Assembly (NCBI RefSeq): GCF_900104775.1 | Contig: NZ_FNSA01000003.1 | Coordinates: forward strand, 992,001-1,056,000 | DNA from: Tsukamurella tyrosinosolvens | GTDB lineage: Bacteria; Actinomycetota; Actinomycetes; Mycobacteriales; Mycobacteriaceae | Length of the DNA stretch: 64,000 bases | Reading direction: 5' to 3' | In this document: positions 11,281-19,333 of the stretch, piece after piece | How positions within the stretch are numbered: position 1 is the stretch's first letter | Layout: each line of letters begins with the position of its first letter | Translations under genes and position numbers: made by a program | The notes under the pieces: model-generated | The model's database searches: none | Seen by the model: the letters and a program-made list of their open reading frames with translations, nothing else | What the model was told of the DNA's origin: nothing

Positions 11281-13092
11281 CTACTCCAGCGCCTCGGACA
11301 GCTCCAGCCACCGCAGTTCCTGCTCGGCCAGCTCGTCCTCCAGTGCGGAGATCTTCTTCATCTCCTCCGCGAGGCCCGCGTAGTCGCCCTGATCGTGCTC
11401 GGCCAGCGCCAGTTTCGCCTTCTCGACCTGCTCCGTCAGCTTGGTCATCCGGCGCTCGACAGCCGTGACCTCCTTCTGCGCCGCGCGCAGCTCGGCGCCG
11501 CTGAGCCCGGACTCGGCGGGGGCGTCGGGTGCCGTCGCACCGGAGCCGCCCGAGCCGGATCCGGAAGCCGCGCCGTGCTGGGCGCGCCGGAGCGCGAGGT
11601 ACTCGTCGACGCCGCCGGGGAGGTGGCGCAGGCGCCGCTCGAGGATGGCGTACTGCTGGTCGGTGACGCGCTCGAGGAAGTACCGGTCGTGCGAGACGAC
11701 GATGAGCGTGCCGGGCCACGAGTCGAGGAGGTCCTCCATCGCGGCCAGCATGTCGGTGTCCAGGTCGTTGGTCGGCTCGTCGAGGATCAGCACGTTCGGC
11801 GCGTCCAGCAGGATGAGCAGCAGCTGCAGCCGCCGCTTCTGCCCGCCGGAGAGGTCCTTGACCGGCGTCGAGAGCTGCGCGCTCGCGAAGCCCAGCCGCT
11901 CCAACAGCTGCGACGGGGTGAGCTCCTGCGCCTTGGATCCGCTGCCCACGGTGAAGCTCGTGGCGAGGTTCGCCAGCACCACCCGCACGGGATCGTCCCA
12001 GTGCTGCTCCAGCTCGTCGAGCCGCTGCGTGAGCGTCTGCACCTTGACGGTCTTGCCGCGCTTGACGGTGCCGGTCGTCGGCTCCGTGCTCCCGTCGATG
12101 AGCCCGAGCAGCGTCGACTTGCCGGCGCCGTTGACGCCGAGGATGCCGGTGCGCTCGCCGGGCGCGACGCGCCACTCGATGTCGCTGAGCACCTGCTTGT
12201 CGCCGTACGCCACGCCGACGTCGAGGATGTCGACGACGTCCTTGCCGAGCCGCGAGACCGCGAGTGACTGCAGCTCCGTCTTGTCGCGGATCTCGGGGAC
12301 GTCGGAGATGAGGGCGTTCGCGGCGTCGATCCGGAACTTCGGCTTGCTCGTGCGGGCGGGGGCGCCGCGGCGCAGCCAGGCCAGCTCCTTGCGCGCGAGG
12401 TTCTGCCGCTTCTGCTCGATCGACGCCGCCTGCCGGTCCCGCTCGACGCGCTGCAGGATGTACGCGGCGTAGCCGCCCTCGAAGGGCTCGACGATGCGGT
12501 CGTGCACCTCCCAGGTGGCGGTGCAGACCTCGTCGAGGATCCACCGGTCGTGGGTCACCATGAGCAGGCCGCCCTGGTTCGCGGGCCAGCGGGTCTTGAG
12601 GTGGCCGGCGAGCCACTCGATGGCCTCGACGTCGAGGTGGTTGGTCGGCTCGTCGAGGATCAGCACGTCGTGCTCGCCCGCGAGGAGCTGCGCCAGCTGC
12701 ACGCGACGGCGCTGCCCGCCCGACAGCTCGCCCAGGCGCGCGTCCCACGGTAGGTCGGTGAGCAGGCCGGCGAGGATGTCGCGCACCTTCGGGTCGCCCG
12801 CCCAGACGTGTTCGGGGGTATCGCCGACGACGGCGTGGCCGACGGTGTCCTCGTCGTCGAAGAGGTCGGTCTGGGTGAGCACGCCCACCCGGACGCCGCC
12901 CCGTCGGGTCACGCGGCCGGAGTCGGGCTCGCGGGTGCCGGCGAGCATGCCGAGCAGGCTCGACTTGCCGTCGCCGTTGCGGCCGACGATGCCGATCCGG
13001 TCGCCCTCGTTGACGCCGAGGGACACCGAATCGAAGACCGTCTTGGTCGGGTACTCGAGGTGCAGCGCGTCCGCGCCGAGAAGATTCGCCAT
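11281..13092 (-). CDS. ABC-F family ATPase (Uup/EttA-type)
   Basis: A soluble 603-residue protein with two ABC cassettes and no membrane part; ABC-F proteins act on ribosomes, some giving antibiotic protection. Cassette 1 has GRNGDGKSS (about 37-45), LSGGQRRRVQLAQLL and VLILDEPTNHLD. Cassette 2 has GVNGAGKST, LSGGQKRRLQLLLILLD and LILDEPTNDLD. A Gly/Ser/Ala linker and a charged coiled-coil of about 80 residues form the C terminus, as in Uup. Starts with ATG at 13092 (MANLLGADALHLEY). Convergent with copA. Which ABC-F subfamily it is cannot be fixed without alignment. Confidence 0.92.
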   Translation of the reverse strand: MANLLGADALHLEYPTKTVFDSVSLGVNEGDRIGIVGRNGDGKSSLLGMLAGTREPDSGRVTRRGGVRVGVLTQTDLFDDEDTVGHAVVGDTPEHVWAGDPKVRDILAGLLTDLPWDARLGELSGGQRRRVQLAQLLAGEHDVLILDEPTNHLDVEAIEWLAGHLKTRWPANQGGLLMVTHDRWILDEVCTATWEVHDRIVEPFEGGYAAYILQRVERDRQAASIEQKRQNLARKELAWLRRGAPARTSKPKFRIDAANALISDVPEIRDKTELQSLAVSRLGKDVVDILDVGVAYGDKQVLSDIEWRVAPGERTGILGVNGAGKSTLLGLIDGSTEPTTGTVKRGKTVKVQTLTQRLDELEQHWDDPVRVVLANLATSFTVGSGSKAQELTPSQLLERLGFASAQLSTPVKDLSGGQKRRLQLLLILLDAPNVLILDEPTNDLDTDMLAAMEDLLDSWPGTLIVVSHDRYFLERVTDQQYAILERRLRHLPGGVDEYLALRRAQHGAASGSGSGGSGATAPDAPAESGLSGAELRAAQKEVTAVERRMTKLTEQVEKAKLALAEHDQGDYAGLAEEMKKISALEDELAEQELRWLELSEALE

Positions 13093-13128
13093 CGCGCGTC
13101 CAGGTTACGCGGGCACCTGCCATACTGA

Positions 13129-13150
13129 TTTAGTTGGATATGCGACTAAA
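13129..13150. promoter_or_regulatory. inverted repeat upstream of the enoyl-CoA hydratase-family gene
   Basis: TTTAGT (13129-13134) and ACTAAA (13145-13150) form a 6-bp inverted repeat with a 10-base spacer. It lies in the 70-bp gap between the divergent ABC-F and hydrolase genes, just before the CGAGGAG ribosome site. The half TAGTTGGA also occurs as the complement in the TetR/thioesterase operator at 16557-16564. Operator role is inferred. Confidence 0.35.
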
Positions 13151-13162
13151 CGAGGAGCCGGC

Positions 13163-14170
13163 GTGAGCGAGATCGAGACGGACATCATCACCACCGTGGT
13201 CGGGGGCACCGGCCACATCGAGCTGAACCGTCCGAAGGCGCTCAACGCGCTCACCGTGGACATGGTCCACGCGATCGACGCCGCGCTGCAGGCGTGGGAG
13301 TCCGACGACGCCGTGACCCGCGTGCTCCTCACCTCCGCGTCGCCCAAGGCGTACTGCGCGGGCGGCGACATCCGCGCCATCCGCGACCAGGTGGTGGCGG
13401 GGGAGGACTTCACCCCGTTCTTCCGCGACGAGTACGACATGAACCTGCGGCTCGCGGAGTTCCCCAAGCCCGTGATCGCCCTCATCGACGGCGTGAACAT
13501 GGGCGGTGGCGTGGGCGTCTCGATCCACGGGTCGCACCGGGTCGTCTCCGAGAAGGCGCTCATCGCGATGCCCGAGGTCGCGATCGGCTTCCTCCCCGAC
13601 GTGGGTGCCACGCACATCCTCGGCCGCCTGCCCAAGGGCTTCGGCGAGCTCATGGGCATGACCGCCGCCCGGATCGGCGCCGGCGACGCGCTCGCCGTCG
13701 GGCTCGCGACGCACTTCGTGCCGTCGTCGGCCATGCCGGACGTCAAGGCCGCCCTGCTCGCGGGGGAGGAGCTCGACGGTGTCCTCGCCCGCTTCGGCGA
13801 CACCGCACCCGCCTCGACGCTGCCGCTCGACGAGATCGCGGACGTGTTCGGCCGCGACTCGGTCACCGAGATCCTCGCGGGCCTCGCCACCACGTCCGGT
13901 GCGTGGGCCGACACCGCCCGCGAGCAGCTGTCGACGGCGTGCCCCACCTCGGTGTTCGTCACCTTCGACCTGATCCAGGCTTCGCGCGACCGCACCCTGG
14001 CCCAGTGCCTCGCCGAGGAGGCTGTGGTGGGCGCCCGCCTGGTGCGCCGCCCCGACTTCGTCGAGGGCATCCGCGCGGTGCTCATCGACAAGACCCGCGA
14101 CCCGAAGTTCTCACCCGCGTCGATGAACGACGTCGAGGAGCGCGAGATCGAGGCCCTCCTCGGCGCCTGA
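13163..14170 (+). CDS. enoyl-CoA hydratase/isomerase family, 3-hydroxyisobutyryl-CoA hydrolase-like
   Basis: A 335-residue crotonase-fold protein, probably hydrolysing 3-hydroxyisobutyryl-CoA in valine breakdown. The oxyanion-hole motifs are YCAGGDIRAI and GVNMGGGVGVSIHGSHRV. The pattern AMPEVAIGFLPDVGATHILGR is typical of the ECH_2/HIBCH group. The extra C-terminal 100 residues, compared with ordinary hydratases, also fit HIBCH. GTG 13163 is chosen because CGAGGAG lies 6 bases upstream; the frame upstream of it overlaps the ABC-F gene. Some members of this family are true hydratases, so the reaction is likely but not certain. Confidence 0.88.
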   Translation: MSEIETDIITTVVGGTGHIELNRPKALNALTVDMVHAIDAALQAWESDDAVTRVLLTSASPKAYCAGGDIRAIRDQVVAGEDFTPFFRDEYDMNLRLAEFPKPVIALIDGVNMGGGVGVSIHGSHRVVSEKALIAMPEVAIGFLPDVGATHILGRLPKGFGELMGMTAARIGAGDALAVGLATHFVPSSAMPDVKAALLAGEELDGVLARFGDTAPASTLPLDEIADVFGRDSVTEILAGLATTSGAWADTAREQLSTACPTSVFVTFDLIQASRDRTLAQCLAEEAVVGARLVRRPDFVEGIRAVLIDKTRDPKFSPASMNDVEEREIEALLGA

Positions 14171-14194
14171 TCCGCTCGCTGCGCTCGTGGCGCT

Positions 14195-14275
14195 CCCTAG
14201 CGGGGCGGCCACCTCCCCAGGTCCATGGACGTGGGGAGTGCACGACACGCGGAGGCGCAGCACGTCCCGCTAGGG
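14195..14275. repeat. 81-bp dispersed inverted-repeat element, copy 1
   Basis: Ends are CCCTAGCGGG and CCCGCTAGGG, a perfect 10-bp terminal inverted repeat. Inside, CTCCCCA and TGGGGAG flank the palindrome GTCCATGGAC. The complement of 47176-47256 matches it at 73 of 81 positions with no gap. It sits between the convergent hydrolase and marR genes, where outer TGATCCGC/GCGGATCA arms also pair across it. It has no coding potential. It could be a MITE- or REP-like element or a repeated terminator. Confidence 0.85.
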
Positions 14276-14287
14276 AGGCGCGGCGGA

Positions 14288-14725
14288 TCAGCCGCGGCCG
14301 GCCGCGGTCGCGAGGAAGTCGCGCAGCGCGATGCTGTCGCGGAGGTAGCGCTCGTACGGGAAGTCCCGTGCGGTGAGGGCCTTTTCGAGCTGGGTCGCGT
14401 AGTCGGTGCTCGACGCGTGGAACTGCGCCGCGCCCTTCTCGGTCAGGCGCACCAGGCGCCGTCGGGCGTGCTCGGGATCGGGTTCGACGGTGACCAGACC
14501 CTCCGGCACGAGGGCGGTCAGCATGCGGCTGACGGCGGCGTCGGAGACGAGCATCGCCTGCGCGAGTTCGTGCTGCGTGGCGGGCTGCACCTCCTCGAGG
14601 GTGCCGAGGAGTCGCATCCGGCTGTAGCTCAGCGCGCCGGGTGCTCCGTACTCACGCGTCACGACGCCGAGCAGCATGGTGATGTGGTTGAGCACGTCGC
14701 CCAGGCCCTCGTCGGGTTCGTTCAT
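14288..14725 (-). CDS. MarR family transcriptional regulator
   Basis: A 145-residue winged-helix DNA-binding protein. The central part ATQHELAQAMLVSDAAVSRMLTAL is the helix-turn-helix, followed by the wing VEPDPEHARRRLVRLTEKG. It is divergent from a small membrane protein gene, with a 34-bp near-perfect dyad between them that is its likely operator. On its own strand TAGTCT (14732-14737) fits a -10 element only 7 bases before the ATG, so the message may be leaderless. Ligand unknown. Confidence 0.92.
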   Translation of the reverse strand: MNEPDEGLGDVLNHITMLLGVVTREYGAPGALSYSRMRLLGTLEEVQPATQHELAQAMLVSDAAVSRMLTALVPEGLVTVEPDPEHARRRLVRLTEKGAAQFHASSTDYATQLEKALTARDFPYERYLRDSIALRDFLATAAGRG

Positions 14726-14741
14726 GCCCCCAGACTACAGG

Positions 14742-14775
14742 AGTCTTGACCTGTTAATATTAACATGTTAAGACT
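14742..14775. promoter_or_regulatory. 34-bp dyad, probable MarR operator
   Basis: The core TGTTAATATTAACA (14752-14765) is a perfect palindrome. Outer arms AGTCTT (14742-14747) and AAGACT (14770-14775) share exactly the same centre. Over the full length 15 of 17 pairs match. A -35-like TTGACC (14746-14751) and a -10-like TAAGAC (14769-14774), spaced 17 bp, for the rightward gene lie inside it, so binding would block that promoter. Confidence 0.75.
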
Positions 14776-14780
14776 GAGTC

Positions 14781-15308
14781 ATGAACGCATCGACGGAATT
14801 CCTCATCCACACCTCCACCCCGCTGATCTTCCCGGTCGCCGCGGCGATCTGGGCGGCGTTCCGGTCCGCCCGCCGGCCCGGCGAGCGCCTCGAGACCTGG
14901 CAGCGGGCCATGCTGGTCGCCGCCGGTCTGGGCGCCGCCTGGGTGGGTGTCTTCTTCCTCATCGCGCCGGACACGATGGCGAACGAGATCGGCTTCCCCG
15001 CGGGCAACCCCTTCCAATTCGAGATCGCCTTCACCAACCTCGGCTTCGCGGCGATGGCCTTCGTCCTGGTGCGCCGGCACCGGGAGTTCCGGCTCGCGTA
15101 CGGCGTCGGATACGCGATCTTCCTGTGGGGCGCGGCGTTCGGGCATCTCGACCAGTGGTTCGCGCACGGCGATCACCAGCCCGGCAACACCGGCGGCATC
15201 CTCATCGTCGACGTCCTCGTCCCGGCAGCGATCATCGCCCTGGCGATCGCGGACCGTCGACGTGCGCGGTCGCACGGTTCGCCCGAGGCCGTCGCTGCGG
15301 CGGCCTGA
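14781..15308 (+). CDS. small four-helix membrane protein, uncharacterised
   Basis: A 175-residue protein with about four hydrophobic segments (residues about 10-28, 44-60, 78-95, 105-120) and another near 140-157. It has a conserved-looking middle (GFPAGNPFQFEIAFTNLGFAAMAF) and FGHLDQWFAHGDHQPGNTG between the last helices. It resembles the DUF6790-type proteins, from memory. Divergent from the MarR gene and probably controlled by it through the shared 34-bp dyad. Function unknown. Confidence 0.8.
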   Translation: MNASTEFLIHTSTPLIFPVAAAIWAAFRSARRPGERLETWQRAMLVAAGLGAAWVGVFFLIAPDTMANEIGFPAGNPFQFEIAFTNLGFAAMAFVLVRRHREFRLAYGVGYAIFLWGAAFGHLDQWFAHGDHQPGNTGGILIVDVLVPAAIIALAIADRRRARSHGSPEAVAAAA

Positions 15309-15373
15309 GTGCAGGCCAGTCACACTCGACTGGCTCTGTACCGTGCCGTCGCCTCGCGGCCAGGATCGATTCC

Positions 15374-16021
15374 ATGATCGTTTCGTGGACCGCGATGGCG
15401 GGAATGGTGGTGACGGCGGGGGCGATGGTGCTCACGCCGGGGCCGAACATGATCTACCTCGTCTCGCGCAGCATCAGCCAGGGCCGCACGGCGGGCCTGA
15501 TCTCGCTGGCCGGCACCGGGGTGGGCTTCCTCGCCTACCTCACCCTCGCGAACGTCGGGCTCGCCGTGGTCTTCGTCGCGGTGCCGTGGCTGTTCATGGG
15601 CTTCAAGGCGGCAGGGGCGCTGTATCTGGGCTACCTCGCGTGGCAGGCGCTGCGTCCCGGAGGGCGCGGGTTGTTCGAGACCGCCGACCTTCCGCGCGAT
15701 TCCGCCGGGAAGCTCTTCCGCATGGGACTGCTCACCAACCTGCTCAACCCCAAGGCTGCGATCATGTACCTCGCGCTGATCCCGCAGTTCATCGATCCTG
15801 CTCGCGGGCACACCGCGGCGCAGGGCTTCCTCCTCGGCGGCGTGCAGATCACGGTGTCGATGCTGGCCAACGCCGCGATCGTGGTCGCGGCCGGCGCGGT
15901 GGCGGCGCTGATCGTGCGGCGCCCGTCGTGGGCCGCGTGGCAGCGCCGGATCACCGGAACCCTGCTCGGCGCCGTCGCCCTGCTCCTCGCCCGCGAGGTT
16001 CCGCAGCGCGCCCGTGTGTGA
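15374..16021 (+). CDS. LysE/RhtB family amino-acid exporter
   Basis: A 215-residue membrane protein with about five to six helices. The N-terminal signature VLTPGPNMIYLVSRSISQGRTAGLISLAGTG-type region (read in parts: LTPGPNM, GRTAGL) and GLLTNLLNPKAAIMYLALIPQF are diagnostic of LysE/RhtB. These proteins export amino acids or their analogues. The ATG at 15374 gives the normal family length. Same strand as the upstream membrane gene but 65 bases away. Substrate cannot be read from the sequence. Confidence 0.9.
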   Translation: MIVSWTAMAGMVVTAGAMVLTPGPNMIYLVSRSISQGRTAGLISLAGTGVGFLAYLTLANVGLAVVFVAVPWLFMGFKAAGALYLGYLAWQALRPGGRGLFETADLPRDSAGKLFRMGLLTNLLNPKAAIMYLALIPQFIDPARGHTAAQGFLLGGVQITVSMLANAAIVVAAGAVAALIVRRPSWAAWQRRITGTLLGAVALLLAREVPQRARV

Positions 16022-16099
16022 GCGTCCCGAAAACCGGCCGCAGATTGCGTCGGGGCGAAGCATTCGGATCCTGATCGAATTCAGGCCCGGTTTCGGACG

Positions 16100-16543
16100 T
16101 CACCCCACCTGGTAGGTGCCGGTGGCGCTCGCGACCAGCGCGTCGCCGGTCTGCGAGAACATGTCGCACCGCACGTGGCTCGTCCTCCGGCCGGTGGACA
16201 GACGGTGCGCCCGCACCCGGAGGCCGTCCTCGATCAGCGGCGCGATGAAGTTCAGCGACAGCGAGGCGGTCACGCCGCGCAGCTTGTCGGGCACGGGCCG
16301 CCCGGCCCACGCCGCGACCATCACGCCGATGTCCGCCGCGGCGGCGATGAGGCCGCCGTGCATCATCGTGCCGACCGTCGTCAGATCCGGCCGGTACGGC
16401 ACGAGCAGCGTCGCGGCGCCGTCGGAGATCTCCTCCAGCTGCACGCCGAGCAGCGCCACGAACGGCGATGCGGGCACGAACTGCTTCATGATCTCGGAGC
16501 CGTCGGCGACCCCGGCGTCGAGCTGATCGGGCGAGATGGTCAT
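16100..16543 (-). CDS. PaaI-family hotdog thioesterase
   Basis: A 147-residue hotdog-fold protein, likely an acyl-CoA thioesterase. Visible motifs are MMHGGLIAAAADIGVMVAAW (the HGG...D active-site helix) and SLSLNFIAPLIEDGLRVRAHRL, then RCDMFSQTGDALVASATGTYQ. GGAGAG precedes the ATG at 16543. Divergent from a TetR gene with a dyad between, so probably its target. The acyl substrate is not known. Confidence 0.88.
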   Translation of the reverse strand: MTISPDQLDAGVADGSEIMKQFVPASPFVALLGVQLEEISDGAATLLVPYRPDLTTVGTMMHGGLIAAAADIGVMVAAWAGRPVPDKLRGVTASLSLNFIAPLIEDGLRVRAHRLSTGRRTSHVRCDMFSQTGDALVASATGTYQVG

Positions 16544-16550
16544 CCGGCTC

Positions 16551-16586
16551 TCCTAGTCCAACTATGAAAACGAAGTATGACTAGGA
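16551..16586. promoter_or_regulatory. probable TetR operator between thioesterase and tetR
   Basis: TCCTAGTC (16551-16558) and GACTAGGA (16579-16586) are perfectly complementary over a 20-base spacer. Within them TAGTCCAACTA and AAGTATGACTA are each small palindromic sites of the form AGTNNNACT. A -10-like TAGGAT (16582-16587) for tetR overlaps the right arm and lies 7 bases before its ATG, which suggests a leaderless tetR message under autorepression. Confidence 0.6.
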
Positions 16587-16593
16587 TAGTGCC

Positions 16594-17223
16594 ATGGAAT
16601 CGCTGCTGACGGAACCCTCCGACAAGCGCCGCCGCCGCACCCGCGCCGCGCTGCTGGACGCCGCGCACGCGCTGTACGCCCGGCCGCAGGGATACCGCGG
16701 CACCTCCGTCGACGAGCTCGCCGCCGCCGCCGACGTCGCCTTGACCAGCATCTACTCGAACTTCCCCGGCGGAAAGGCGGACCTCTACGCCGTGCTGGCC
16801 TGCCGCGTGGGGAGCGAACACGTCGCGGCGATGGAGGCGGCGGTCACCGGGAGCGCGGGGGAGGAGGCCGCGCGCAGGGCCTTCGACGAGTACCTCGACT
16901 TCCACCGACGGGAGCCGATCGCCTTCCGATTGCTGGGCCTCACGGACGTGCACGGCGAGGACTCGGACACGGTGCGCGCCGCGCGGGCGGAGGTGCGCGG
17001 CTACCTCGCGCAGGCGCTGGAGGCCGTCATCGCCGCCGTCGGCGAGCCCGCCGACACGGCCCGCAGCGAGGTGATCCAGTGCTGGGCGGGCATCAACGGG
17101 CTGCTGGCCCTCGCCGCCCGCGGCCTGATCGACACCGCCGAGTCCGACCGTCTCGTCGGCGAGGTCCGCGCCCGATGTGCGGCCGGCCTTGCCGCCTCAT
17201 CGCGGGGAAGCACAGCGATGTGA
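16594..17223 (+). CDS. TetR family transcriptional regulator
   Basis: A 209-residue regulator. The N-terminal helix-turn-helix region reads RGTSVDELAAAADVALTSIY followed by SNFPGGKADLY, and the rest is an alpha-helical ligand domain. The ATG at 16594 coincides with the transcription start expected from TAGGAT at 16582-16587. It is divergent from the PaaI-type thioesterase and likely represses both genes, perhaps sensing an acyl-CoA (inference). Confidence 0.92.
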   Translation: MESLLTEPSDKRRRRTRAALLDAAHALYARPQGYRGTSVDELAAAADVALTSIYSNFPGGKADLYAVLACRVGSEHVAAMEAAVTGSAGEEAARRAFDEYLDFHRREPIAFRLLGLTDVHGEDSDTVRAARAEVRGYLAQALEAVIAAVGEPADTARSEVIQCWAGINGLLALAARGLIDTAESDRLVGEVRARCAAGLAASSRGSTAM

Positions 17224-17336
17224 AGGAATCGCGACGGTCCGCCCGCCCGATCCGTGAACACCGGCGCATTGTGTCGAGTTCATGAAAGCTGCTCACGGGC
17301 AGACGTTTTCATGTGATCCATCGGTACGTTCGAAGT

Positions 17337-17675
17337 ATGGATGAGAAACGAAACCCCGAAATCCCGACGCTCGCACGACGGTTCGTCGTCGGCCTGATAG
17401 CCGCCGGCGCCGGCGCGGCGCTCCTCGCGGCCGGCCCCGTCGCCGCGCAGCCCAGCGACCACGTGGTGAGCCCGTCGGCAGTGGCACCCGGCGGCATGCC
17501 CGGCGGCGGCGCCAACCACTCGAACGTGCCGCCCGGGTCCGCGCTGTGGCCCGGAAACATGAATCCGGAGGCGGATTCGGGGTCGGCCCGCGATGCGGGT
17601 CCGAACTCCGCGGCCCCCATCGACCCCGGCGATCACCCGCGCGACGCACCGGGCGCCGACAGCCCCCGGTCCTGA
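17337..17675 (+). CDS. small secreted Pro/Gly-rich protein
   Basis: A 112-residue protein from ATG 17337 (or 120 residues from GTG 17313). A signal peptide (FVVGLIAAGAGAALLAAGPV) ends around VAAQPSD. The mature part is low-complexity, rich in Gly, Pro, Ser, Asp and Asn, and has no cysteine. It is convergent with prfC; the CCGGTC-CT-GACCGG hairpin (17666-17679) overlaps its stop. No family recognised, function unknown. Confidence 0.65.
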   Translation: MDEKRNPEIPTLARRFVVGLIAAGAGAALLAAGPVAAQPSDHVVSPSAVAPGGMPGGGANHSNVPPGSALWPGNMNPEADSGSARDAGPNSAAPIDPGDHPRDAPGADSPRS

Positions 17676-17685
17676 CCGGACGGGG

Positions 17686-19290
17686 TCAGTCGGCCGCGGC
17701 CACCAGCGGCTCGAGCGACAGGGAGGGGTGCTCCTTCTCGATGTACTGCAGCCGCCACTTGTCCGAGAACAGGGCGAGCAGCGCACCGTCGTTGCGCTCG
17801 AAGACCTCGACGCCGCGCTGCCGGTTGAGCTCGTCCGCGCTCGCCGCGTCCGTGCGGCGCGCCACCGAGTAGCCCAGGCGCTCGACCTGCACGTCGACGT
17901 TGAACTCCGTCTTCATGCGGGCGACCACGACCTCGAACTGCATGGGGCCCACGGCCGCCATGACGGGGGAGGCGTCGCCGCGGACGTCGTTGCGCAGCAA
18001 CTGCACCACGCCCTCGGTGCCGAGCTGCTCGATGCCCTTGCGGAACTGCTTGTACTTGCCCGCGGAGTCGGCGCGGACCACCGCGAAGTGCTCCGGCGCG
18101 AACGAGGGGATCGGCGGGAACTGGACCTTGGCGCCGTCGTACAGCGTGTCGCCGGGCGCGAGCGCGTTGGCGTTGACGAGGCCCACCACGTCGCCGGGGT
18201 AGGCGGTCTCGACGGTCTCGCGGTCGCGGCCGACCACCGTCATCGCGTACTTGGTGGCGAAGGGCTTGCCGGTCTGCGCGTGCTGCACGACCATGCCGCG
18301 CTCGAACTCGCCGGAGACGATCCGCATGAACGCCAGGCGATCCCGGTGCGCGGCGTCCATGCCGGCCTGCACCTTGAAGACCACGGCGCTGAACGGGTCG
18401 GTCACCGCGCGCTCCGACTCGTCGATAGCGGTCCGCGAATGCGGGGCGGGGGCCAGCTCGACGAGCGCCTCCAGCAGCTGTCGCACACCGAAATTGAGGA
18501 TCGCCGAGGTGAAGATCACCGGCGAGGTCTGGCCCGCCAGGAACATCTCCTGATCGTGGCCCTGGCCCATCTCGGTCATGAGTTCGGTCTCCTCGACCGC
18601 CTCGGCCCACACGTCGCCCTCGCGGTCCAGCGCGGCGTCGGTCGAAAGATGCTCCTCCGGAGCGATCTTCGCGCCGCCGGCCGTCCGGGTGAAGTGCACG
18701 TACTCGTCCTTGCGCACGTCGCGCAGGCCGCGGAAATCGCCCGCGATACCGACGGGCCAGAACAGGGGAGTGGGGGTCAGGCCGATGCGCTCGGAGATCT
18801 CGTCGAGCAGCTCCAGCGGGGTGCGGCCCGGCCGGTCCCATTTGTTGATGACCGTGATCACGGGGATCCCGCGGTGGCGGCACACCTGGAAGAGCTTGAG
18901 CGTCTGCGGCTCCAGGCCCTTCGCGGCGTCGATGAGCATGACCGCGGCGTCGACGGCCGTCAGCACGCGGTAGGTGTCCTCGGAGAAGTCGGCGTGCCCG
19001 GGGGTGTCCACGAGGTTGATCACCGACGGCTCGGCGTCCTCGGCGGCGCCGGAGGAGGTGTAGTTGAACTGCAGCGCGGTCGAGCTGACGGAGATGCCGC
19101 GGGCCTTCTCCATCTCCATCCAGTCGGAGACCGTCGACTTGCGGCCGGCCTTGCCGTGGATGGCGCCGGCCTCGTTGATCACCCGGGCGTGCAGCGCAAG
19201 GGCCTCCGTCATCGTCGACTTACCCGCGTCGGGGTGGCTGATGATGGCGAAGGTGCGGCGGCGGGAGACCTCGTCGGCAATGGAACTCAC
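17686..19290 (-). CDS. prfC: peptide chain release factor 3
   Basis: A translational GTPase that recycles RF1/RF2 from terminated ribosomes. The 534-residue protein has the G1 motif SHPDAGKST, then the switch region, DTPGHADF (G3) and NKWDRPG (G4), followed by domains II and III. The start RRRTFAIISHPDAGKSTMTE is typical of RF3. Convergent with the small secreted protein gene 10 bases away. No operon partner is obvious. Confidence 0.96.
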   Translation of the reverse strand: MSSIADEVSRRRTFAIISHPDAGKSTMTEALALHARVINEAGAIHGKAGRKSTVSDWMEMEKARGISVSSTALQFNYTSSGAAEDAEPSVINLVDTPGHADFSEDTYRVLTAVDAAVMLIDAAKGLEPQTLKLFQVCRHRGIPVITVINKWDRPGRTPLELLDEISERIGLTPTPLFWPVGIAGDFRGLRDVRKDEYVHFTRTAGGAKIAPEEHLSTDAALDREGDVWAEAVEETELMTEMGQGHDQEMFLAGQTSPVIFTSAILNFGVRQLLEALVELAPAPHSRTAIDESERAVTDPFSAVVFKVQAGMDAAHRDRLAFMRIVSGEFERGMVVQHAQTGKPFATKYAMTVVGRDRETVETAYPGDVVGLVNANALAPGDTLYDGAKVQFPPIPSFAPEHFAVVRADSAGKYKQFRKGIEQLGTEGVVQLLRNDVRGDASPVMAAVGPMQFEVVVARMKTEFNVDVQVERLGYSVARRTDAASADELNRQRGVEVFERNDGALLALFSDKWRLQYIEKEHPSLSLEPLVAAAD

Positions 19291-19333
19291 GGGGAACCAG
19301 TGTACCCGTATCCGCAGGTAGACCGTGTCGCGG

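Noticed and set aside
14160-14290. The 81-bp element as an ordinary terminator only
   Set aside because: The two copies agree over the full length, including bases outside the stems, so shared origin is more likely than two similar hairpins; terminator function is still possible.
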